Of a stretch of DNA of 19,086 bases, positions 13,315-19,086 are shown piece after piece. Position 1 is the stretch's first letter. Each line of letters opens with the position of its first letter. Under the pieces are notes generated by a model. That model was not told the origin of the DNA. It worked only from the letters and a program-made list of their open reading frames with translations, and ran no database searches. Source of the DNA: Bacillota bacterium (GTDB taxonomy: Bacteria; Bacillota; Limnochordia; Limnochordales; ZCTH02-B6); NCBI GenBank assembly GCA_017578085.1, contig PKQR01000027.1, positions 1-19,086 of the forward strand, in the 5' to 3' direction. Made by a program: the position numbers and the translations under genes.

Positions 13315-15861
13315 ATGACGACGCTGTTCAAGATTGAAACCGATCGGGTTTCCCTCAAATGGACCCGTGTCCGGGCTGAGGATCCTCCATTTCTCCATCC
13401 ATCGTCACCCATCCCTGGCCGTCTTGTCCTCACCCCAAGGCGAGCCGGACTCGAGTGGGTGCGCTGCTGGCGCGCCGGTGTCCCGACCGGAGCAGCCGGG
13501 TCGCCCGAGCTCGTCGAGGGGCCTCGCCTCTTTGAGCAAACCGATTACCAGATATTCCTTGAGTCCAAAGACGGGCAGCGGGTGGATGTGCGCCACCGGG
13601 ACCCGGTGCTACTGGGGTCGTTGCGCCACGAGCGGCATGGCTCCATTGTCTACGGACTTGTCAATTTCGGAAACCAGGTAGGGCGCAGTGAGTTCACTAT
13701 TGTGTTGGGCGGGCAGCCGGAATTCTCCTTTGAGGTCGAGGTATTTCCCACCAAGCTCGATTACGTTTCAGACTACGAGCGCCTCCTGGCCGAAACCCAA
13801 GACATCCTAATGGGGTTGGCCCTTGAGTACATGCGAGCTACTTACCGGCTGGGCATGGCCGCCCGGGTACCGCAGCCCACAGACCTAGAGTGGGTGGTCT
13901 TGCTCCATCACATTGTCGACCAGCTGGAGCGGGCCCTGCAGCAGGTGGCTAGGCGGCCCGTGCGCGCGTTGTCTCGCACATCGATAATGACGCGGTCGGA
14001 ACGCATCCGGCGTCTCGACAGCACGGTGCGATCGGCTGTACGTCGCGGTGCTGGCGCAGGGTCCTGGCAACCGCTGGATTCGGGGACCCGCGTCCGCAGC
14101 CTTATCCCCGTGCGAAGCGCCCGCCCCACCCTGGACACCCCCGAGCACCGTTGGCTGGCCGCGCAGGTGGACCGCATTCGCCGGCGCCTGGACCGACTAT
14201 TGCAGACGGAGGCGAGGCGTCCTCGCAGTGAGCGACGCGACCAGACGTTGAAGGAGCTGCGCCAACTGGAGAGCCGCATCGTACGGTTGGCCCGCCTTGA
14301 GCCCCTGGAGGCCGCGTCAGGTCCTCCACCGGCAGGTTTCGCGTCGCTGCAGCTCATGGCCGCGCCCGGCTACCAAGAAGCGTATCGGGCATGCCTCGCT
14401 CTCGCCCTCGGTTTGCGGCTCGAGGGGGACCCCCTGCGCCTTTCGGTGAAAGACCTTGACCGCCTCTACGAGTACTGGTGCTACTTGGCGTTGTTGCAGA
14501 TTATGGCCGAAGAAAGCGGACAACCCATCCGGGTTAAGGATCTGTTTCGTGTCCGGCAAGACGGTTTGCAGGTGGCCCTCCGCGCAGGTCACGAGACCCA
14601 GACCATCTTCTCTTCCGCCGACGGCCGGCAAATCGCGATCCGGTACAATCCTCGTTTCGAGACCGAGACGCTCGTTCCTCAGGAGCCCGACCTGGTGGTG
14701 ACTATCTCCGATCGCGATTGGCCGTCGTTACACCTGGTGATGGACGCCAAGTACCGGATAGACGCGTCCGACCGTTACCAAGACCGCTACGGCTCGCCCG
14801 GCCCTCCCGAGGACGCGATTAATGTCCTGCATCGGTACCGAGACGCGATCCTGGAAAGCGACACAGACTCCGCGGGGCGGCCCAAGCATGCGGTGGTCCA
14901 AGCGGTTGCGGCGTTTCCTTACAGAGAGCCAGAACCCGGCACCTTTCGGGAGAGCCGGCTGTGGAAATCGTTGGAGCGGCTGGGTATCGGTGCCGTTCCG
15001 TTATTGCCGGGCCACACGGACTACCTCAGGGAGTGGCTCCGTCAGGCGATGCAGCGGGGCAGCTGGGCCCTCGCGGAGCGAGCCATCGCCCATCGGGCCC
15101 ATGAGCAAATGCAAAAGTGGCGTCAAGCCGCGAGCGAACCGGTGCTCATCGGTGTCCTGCGCGGTGACAATCCCGCTCAACACCTGCAATGGATCATCGA
15201 GGAGCGATGCTACTACATGCCTCTGCGCCGCACTCAGGAACGCCAGTTTGTGGCTCGCTGGGTCGCCATCTACTCGCCGGCACCCCTCCGCCACCCGGCG
15301 CCGGGCGCGGTGACCCATGTAGCGCCGGTCTTGGACGTGCAAGTGGTCCCGCGACGGGACATCCATACTCCTTGGCAACCCCATCGGGACCTGGACGAGC
15401 CGCAGGTCGTATACAAGCTGGGCGAGGTACGCACCCTGGCCTTTCCTATCGAGAACATCGGCCCCGATGGCCGCGGTCAGCGGCTGTCCTCCCACCGTTG
15501 GACGTCGCGACTCGGACTCGAGCGCGCTCAGGTTCTGTCTGAGTTGCTGCTGGAAACCGAACCGGAGTGGAGGTTATATGAGGAACTGCAGGCCAGGGGC
15601 ATTCCTTTCCGCGTCGTCCACGGTCCTGTGACGTTGACCAATGGGGACAGCCCGGCCGGCCGGGCCCGGTTTCTCATCGCCGACAACGTTTACGTCCGCT
15701 ACGCAGGAGCAGCGGGATTTGTTTGCCGTGACAGCTCCATGCGAGAACGTCTCGCGTCACGGATCGAGGATGTCATCGCGTTTCTCGAAGCGATCCGCAC
15801 TCCTAACCGTACAGGAGACGGAGAACCGTTGACACATCCTCGAGCCAATGATCTCCAATAA
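13315..15861 (+). CDS. McrC-like DUF2357/PD-(D/E)XK nuclease with long C-terminal extension
   Basis: Predicted cleavage partner of the McrB-like motor. It has 848 residues, more than twice E. coli McrC. Residues ~70-330 correspond to the DUF2357 region (beta-rich, then helices such as DYERLLAETQDI). Residues ~385-395 (LYEYWCYLALL) and the nuclease motifs EPDLVV (457-462) and LVMDAKYR (474-481) form the PD-(D/E)XK site, with D459, D477 and K479 present. From ~608 a further region begins (EPVLIGVLRGDNPAQHLQW) with RWVAIYSP, VTHVAPVLDV and VVYKLGEV. It looks like a PUA/EVE-type beta fold, followed by a helical tail. ATG 13315 is 21 bases after the McrB stop, with only a weak ribosome binding site. 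TAA at 15859 is nine bases before the next ORF. Confidence 0.8.
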   Translation: MTTLFKIETDRVSLKWTRVRAEDPPFLHPSSPIPGRLVLTPRRAGLEWVRCWRAGVPTGAAGSPELVEGPRLFEQTDYQIFLESKDGQRVDVRHRDPVLLGSLRHERHGSIVYGLVNFGNQVGRSEFTIVLGGQPEFSFEVEVFPTKLDYVSDYERLLAETQDILMGLALEYMRATYRLGMAARVPQPTDLEWVVLLHHIVDQLERALQQVARRPVRALSRTSIMTRSERIRRLDSTVRSAVRRGAGAGSWQPLDSGTRVRSLIPVRSARPTLDTPEHRWLAAQVDRIRRRLDRLLQTEARRPRSERRDQTLKELRQLESRIVRLARLEPLEAASGPPPAGFASLQLMAAPGYQEAYRACLALALGLRLEGDPLRLSVKDLDRLYEYWCYLALLQIMAEESGQPIRVKDLFRVRQDGLQVALRAGHETQTIFSSADGRQIAIRYNPRFETETLVPQEPDLVVTISDRDWPSLHLVMDAKYRIDASDRYQDRYGSPGPPEDAINVLHRYRDAILESDTDSAGRPKHAVVQAVAAFPYREPEPGTFRESRLWKSLERLGIGAVPLLPGHTDYLREWLRQAMQRGSWALAERAIAHRAHEQMQKWRQAASEPVLIGVLRGDNPAQHLQWIIEERCYYMPLRRTQERQFVARWVAIYSPAPLRHPAPGAVTHVAPVLDVQVVPRRDIHTPWQPHRDLDEPQVVYKLGEVRTLAFPIENIGPDGRGQRLSSHRWTSRLGLERAQVLSELLLETEPEWRLYEELQARGIPFRVVHGPVTLTNGDSPAGRARFLIADNVYVRYAGAAGFVCRDSSMRERLASRIEDVIAFLEAIRTPNRTGDGEPLTHPRANDLQ

Positions 15862-15870
15862 AAAGGAAGT

Positions 15871-16030
15871 ATGGGCTCGGATTTCGCTGACATAGTGCCG
15901 GGAGCCGTTTGGCACCAACTGCGCCGGATCCGGGTGACCGATATCCAACTCGGGTCCAAGCGACTGATGCAGTGCACGGTGCTGATGGACACCCTACGGC
16001 GTCTGCTGCAAGCGAGCGGTCATGACTCTA
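15871..16030 (+). pseudogene. Third operon gene, truncated after about 50 codons
   Basis: ATG 15871 follows AAAAGGAAG at a good distance and lies nine bases after the McrC-like stop, so it is placed as the next gene of the operon. It begins MGSDFADIVPGAVWHQLRRI and continues through a plausible helix (LMQCTVLMDTLRRLLQAS). After about residue 50 the composition changes to proline/serine/arginine-rich sequence, and beyond 16126 the frame is merely the antisense of the flavoprotein gene. The real gene therefore appears cut near 16020-16040. No family is recognised in the remaining part. Confidence 0.5.
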
Positions 16031-16126
16031 GGAGGACGGGCAACCCGCAGTGCGCGGGTACCACTTCCGGATCGGCGGCCACCAACCCGCCGGCCTGGGC
16101 GCCCCTCGGGTCACGGGCCGTAAGGT
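16031..16126. other. Junction region, no gene assigned
   Basis: About 96 bases between the cut third gene and the end of the flavoprotein pseudogene. The stretch contains a short inverted repeat (ACCCGC ... GCGGGT, about 16047-16061) without a T-run in either direction. It may hold the downstream flank of the flavoprotein gene. Confidence 0.35.
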
Positions 16127-17178
16127 TCACTCCCCTGCTTGGATTTGGGCCGCCGCGGTCACACCGGCGATGCGCCCCCAGCCCAACGCTGTCAACAGAC
16201 CGTTTCCGGGTGAGTAGCCGCGGCAGCCGTTGCCCGGGATGCCCACCGCCACGCCACCGCCGCAGAAGAGGTTGCGTATGGGCGTCCCGTCCTCCCGCAG
16301 CGGCTGCGCATTCCGGTGACAGCAAGGCCGCCGTGGATGTGGAAGAGCGCCGCCCGCACCCGGATGCCGTAGAAGGGAGCCTGCAGCGGCGCAAACCCGA
16401 ACTGGGTGCGGCCCCAGGCGTCCGGGATCTCGCCTCGCGCCGCCTGGTTGTAAAGGCGCACGGTTTCGGCAAGACCCGGCCCGTCCACCCGCAGCGTCTC
16501 CGCCAGCGGCTCGAGGTCGCAGCCGCCCCGCACGGCACCGGACTCCACCAGCTCGGTGAAGTTGGGATCGTGCGCTTGCATGTCCCGGTAGATCCGCTCG
16601 TCGAAAACCACGTAGGCCAGGCCTTCGGGCTGCGCTTGGACCTCCACGGAGGCGGCGGAGTAGCCGCTGTTCTCGTTGGTAAAGCGGCGGCCGAGGCTGT
16701 TTACCAGCAGTCCGCCCTTTTCCATGATGGCCCAGGTGACCAGCAAGCCATGGGGATATGCCACGGAGCCGTGGCCCTGAAAGGCGTCCATGTGGCGCGT
16801 CGCGGCGCCGAGCTCCATCCCCCAGCGAATCCCGTCGCCCGTATTGCCGGGGTGGCCGAAATACAGAGCGCCGGCAATCTCGGGACAGTACCGGCGCACC
16901 ATCTCGGCATTGCCGCCGAAGCCGTTGTTGGCGAGGATCACTTTGCGGGCCCGGATGGCTTCCCCGCCCTGTCCGGGGTCGCCGCCCGCCCAAACTCCCG
17001 CTACCGCCCCCGCCTCATCGGTGATCAGCCCGGTCACGGGCGTGGACGTCACCAGCGTGATCAGCGGCTGGCGGGCCACTGCCGCCATGAACCCGGCGAT
17101 GAGCTCCTCGCCGCTGCGGGAGGGCGGCGCGTGAAACCGGTACACCGATTGCCCGCCGTACAGGAAATCGGTCACGAG
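16127..17178 (-). pseudogene. FAD-dependent fumarate reductase-like flavoprotein, truncated and frameshifted
   Basis: The minus strand reads FLYGGQSVYRFHAPPSRSG, then ARKVILANNGFGGNAEMVRR, HPGNTGDGIRWGMELGAA, LVNSLGRRFTNENSGYSAAS and HIHGGLAV. These match FAD_binding_2 proteins (fumarate reductase, tricarballylate or ketosteroid dehydrogenase-like). Near 16309-16315 a base is missing. The expected ending NAQPLREDGTPIRNLFCGGG ... GNGLLTALGWGRIAG is in the neighbouring frame and stops at 16127. The N-terminal ~100-150 residues with the dinucleotide-binding GxGxxG are gone, cut beside the ISL3 end. The gene cannot make active enzyme and is not related in function to the restriction operon. Confidence 0.85.
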
Positions 17179-17209
17179 CCGCAGCTCGTGTCAACGCCGA
17201 AATGATGTT
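17179..17209 (-). repeat. 31-bp sequence shared with 10313-10343 (inverted)
   Basis: Read on the minus strand outward from the ISL3 left repeat, AACATCATTTCGGCGTTGAC then ACGAGCTGCGGC aligns to 10313-10343. It includes GTTGACA at the same distance from the repeat. The plus strand also shows CACGAG-N6-CTCGTG (17173-17190). Confidence 0.6.
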
Positions 17210-18938
17210 GGGTCTCCCGCAATTTCGGTGCAGGTAGGTCACGACTTGGAGGAATTTCCTGGCAAGCCGCGAACCCCTTCGCAGCTATTTGCCATGGGGT
17301 TGCGCGGCTGTGTGGAAACGCCTTCGGCACCTCGGTCTGAACATCCAGAGGCAAGAGTCTTCGCCGTCCGACATCACCCTCACCGTCGAGAGCTCCCGAT
17401 CAGGGGCCCAGTGCCCCCTGTGTGGTCGGGTCTCCCGCCGAAAGCATAGCCGTTATACCCGCTTCCTCATGGACTTGCCCGCCGACGGTCGAACGGTCAA
17501 TATCCACCTGACCGTTCGCCGATTCCGCTGCAACAACCCCACCTGTCGCCGCCGTGTATTCGCCGAACGCTTTCCCCAATTCGTCCGTCCCCATGCTCGC
17601 CGCACCAAACGACTCGACGACCTGCTGACACGGATCGGGGTCCTCTTGGGCGGCGAAGCCGGTGCCAGGCTGGCCCAGGACCTTCACGCTCCCGTCAGCC
17701 CGGACACCATTCTCCGCCTGATTTACTGCATGGAGATCACTCCGGTTGCCAACCTGCGGGTCGTGGGCATTGATGACTGGGCGTGGCGCAAAGGCGTACG
17801 CTACGGAACCATCGTGTGTGACCTCGAAACGAGGCGTCCCGTGGACTTGTTGCCGGAGACCCGAACGGAAGTGCTTGCTCAATGGCTAGCCAGATATCCC
17901 GGCATTGAAGTCGTCACTCGGGATCGCGCCGGCGTGTATGCAGACGGAGCCGCCTTGGGAGCTCCTCACGCCATGCAAGTGGCCGACCGCTGGCACCTGC
18001 TGAGGAACCTCGGCGACGTGGCGGAACGAGTGCTTGTCGGTGTTTCCATCCCACCCATTCCCCTCGAGCCCGCCCAGCCGGTGGAGATCGTGTCCGCCTC
18101 GCCACAACCCAGCGCTCGTGAGACTCGCCGGGAGGTTGAGCGGCGGCAAGCCCTGTATGAACAGGTTCACGAACTGTACCGCAAGACCCACTCCATCTGT
18201 GCCGTTGCGACCCAGTTGGGAATTGACCGCCGAACCGTGCGCCGATACCTCGACGCACCCGAGTGTCCTCTTCCGAAACCAAGGGGAAAGCGAACGAGCA
18301 TTCTAGACCCGTACCGCTCCTACATCCTAGCCCGGTGGCAGGAAGGGTGTCACAATGCTGCAGCTTTGTACCGGGAAATCGTTGGTCAGGGTTATCGAGG
18401 CGGAATCACCATCGTGAAGGATTTCGTGAAGACACTGCGCAGCCGACCGGCACGCGAACCAGTTATTCGCCATGTTCGCCTGGGTCCCAAACGGCTGAGG
18501 CGGTGGTTTGCTCGTCCTCCAGAGAAGCTTGGCGACGAGGAGCACCGTCTGCTCGGCTTGGTCCTCGATGCCTCGCCCGAACTTCGGGAGGCGTATGCGT
18601 TGTTGCAAGCCTTTCGGAAGATCCTCGGGGAAGGAAACACCGCAGCCTTGCGCTCCTGGCTTGAGCAGGCAAGCCGATCATCGCTGGGGCCGATCCGAGG
18701 CTTTGCCAGGAGCATTGAGCAGGACATGGACGCGGTGATGAACGCGTTGACGTTGCCATGGAGCAACGGGCCGGTGGAAGGTCACATTAACAAGCTGAAA
18801 CTCTTAAAACGGCAGATGTATGGGCGAGCAGGGATTGAGCTGTTGAGGCGGAGGCTCCTGGCGATGGGATGCTGAGGGGGGAGACTGGGCTGCCATACTA
18901 TCAAGGCTGCCCAATAGCATCGAAATTGCGGGAGACCC
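17210..18938 (+). mobile_element. ISL3-family insertion sequence, complete
   Basis: The terminal inverted repeats are GGGTCTCCCGCAATTTCGGT at 17210 and, on the opposite strand ending at 18938, GGGTCTCCCGCAATTTCGAT. They are about 22 of 23 identical. The length of 1729 bases and the single long transposase gene fit the family. The flanks (ATGATGTT on the left, AGATCTCA on the right) do not form an 8-bp duplication. The element therefore either moved by recombination or has a left boundary further out (see the 31-bp repeat). Confidence 0.85.
17289..18875 (+). CDS. ISL3-family transposase
   Basis: A full-length DDE transposase of 528 residues. The N-terminal zinc-binding region shows CPLCGRVSRRKHSRY (C42, C45) and CNNPTC (C81, C86). 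The catalytic core shows GIDDWAWRKG (D162/D163), VTRDRAGVY (D212) and the final SNGPVEGHINKLK (E497). HTH-like segments include IDRRTVRRYL. The start is uncertain: TTG at 17289 has no ribosome binding site, and GTG at 17310 (VWKRLRHLGLNI) better matches the related copy. Against that copy, this one has an extra base near 17320 (GAAACGCCTT versus GAAACTCTT), which shifts only the leader frame, and the gene remains open. It may supply transposase to the deleted copy at 9124-10312. Confidence 0.93.
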   Translation: MPWGCAAVWKRLRHLGLNIQRQESSPSDITLTVESSRSGAQCPLCGRVSRRKHSRYTRFLMDLPADGRTVNIHLTVRRFRCNNPTCRRRVFAERFPQFVRPHARRTKRLDDLLTRIGVLLGGEAGARLAQDLHAPVSPDTILRLIYCMEITPVANLRVVGIDDWAWRKGVRYGTIVCDLETRRPVDLLPETRTEVLAQWLARYPGIEVVTRDRAGVYADGAALGAPHAMQVADRWHLLRNLGDVAERVLVGVSIPPIPLEPAQPVEIVSASPQPSARETRREVERRQALYEQVHELYRKTHSICAVATQLGIDRRTVRRYLDAPECPLPKPRGKRTSILDPYRSYILARWQEGCHNAAALYREIVGQGYRGGITIVKDFVKTLRSRPAREPVIRHVRLGPKRLRRWFARPPEKLGDEEHRLLGLVLDASPELREAYALLQAFRKILGEGNTAALRSWLEQASRSSLGPIRGFARSIEQDMDAVMNALTLPWSNGPVEGHINKLKLLKRQMYGRAGIELLRRRLLAMGC

Positions 18939-18940
18939 AG

Positions 18941-19086
18941 ATCTCAAGCGACCTTGACAACGTCAAGGTGCGCGAAGGCGGCCGCGTCCTGAACATGGCC
19001 TTGGTGGTGGCCGTAGGTGTCACGGACGCCGGGGAGCGGGAGGTGCTGGGCCTGGACGTGGGGTTGACGGAGGACGGCCCCTTCTG
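18941..19086 (+). pseudogene. IS256-family (Mutator-type) transposase fragment
   Basis: The frame from 18941 to the window end reads VKVREGGRVLNMALVVAVGV, then EREVLGLDVGLTEDGPF. This is the well-conserved catalytic-centre region of IS256 transposases (usual form YLDATYVKVRE...). Just upstream, SDLDNVKVRE replaces the expected D-A-x-Y context, and the ISL3 end lies three bases before 18941. The gene is therefore 5'-truncated at that junction. The remainder runs off the window. Confidence 0.8.

Noticed and set aside
15871..17205. A single 444-residue plus-strand protein after the nuclease gene
   Set aside because: Only the first ~50 residues have natural composition. From 16127 onward it is the antisense of the flavoprotein, so the long frame is an accident.
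10313..17209. The restriction operon as the cargo of a composite ISL3 transposon
   Set aside because: One of the flanking copies is deleted, no outer target duplications are visible, and the inner flanks are broken genes of different origin. Rearrangement explains the data without a composite unit.
18952..18968. Palindrome CCTTGAC-AAC-GTCAAGG at the right flank of ISL3
   Set aside because: Part of it (GTCAAGGTGCG) is normal IS256 transposase coding sequence, and the other half lies at a breakpoint. Chance symmetry is likely.
1..19086. CRISPR array, tRNA or rRNA genes
   Set aside because: No regularly spaced repeats and no tRNA- or rRNA-like conserved stretches were seen on either strand by eye.

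Overview
The window is GC-rich DNA with GGAGG-type ribosome binding sites and several GTG/TTG starts. Its ISL3, IS21 and IS256 elements and a decayed group II intron whose end resembles subgroup IIC are all common in high-GC Bacillota (Symbiobacterium, Limnochordia or Thermaerobacter-like). That placement is inference; no taxonomic marker gene is present. The sugar-type binding protein lacks a lipobox, which is unexpected for an ordinary single-membrane Bacillota cell.

Layout: (1) 1-127, the 3' end of an ISL3 transposase and its terminal repeat. (2) 142-2298, a complete IS21-family element (istA/istB overlapping by ATGA). (3) 2301-6925, an argininosuccinate-lyase-family enzyme whose 5' end was lost at the IS21 junction, then a CUT1-type ABC importer (binding protein, two permeases, no ATPase gene), with a stem-loop between the binding protein and the first permease. 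(4) 6929-7254, two tiny GTGA-overlapping ORFs abutting a beta-carbonic anhydrase stub on the other strand. (5) 7394-8727, a MarR-type regulator divergent from a DUF998-like membrane protein, with a clear promoter and a palindromic operator between them. (6) 8732-11077, a scrapyard: ISL3 fragment, internally deleted ISL3 element, IstB remnant, and group II intron maturase remnant whose domains V/VI are still recognisable. (7) 11278-15861, a two-gene modification-dependent (type IV, McrBC-like) restriction operon: an McrB AAA+ protein with an N-terminal SRA/PUA-like reader, and a large DUF2357/PD-(D/E)XK McrC-like nuclease with an extra C-terminal region. A third operon gene starts 9 bases later but is cut off after about 50 codons. 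(8) 16127-17178, a frameshifted, 5'-truncated FAD-dependent reductase pseudogene on the minus strand. (9) 17210-18938, a complete ISL3 element. (10) 18941-19086, part of an IS256-family transposase.

How it fits together: the restriction operon is the main biological cargo. The reader domain of McrB should recognise modified DNA, the AAA+ motor should translocate, and the McrC-like partner should cut. The cargo lies between two ISL3 copies in inverted orientation. Both inner boundaries carry a related ~31-bp sequence just outside the ISL3 terminal repeat, also inverted. None of the IS copies shows matching target duplications, and many neighbouring genes are broken at IS edges. The island therefore appears to have been assembled by repeated insertion plus recombination between IS copies.
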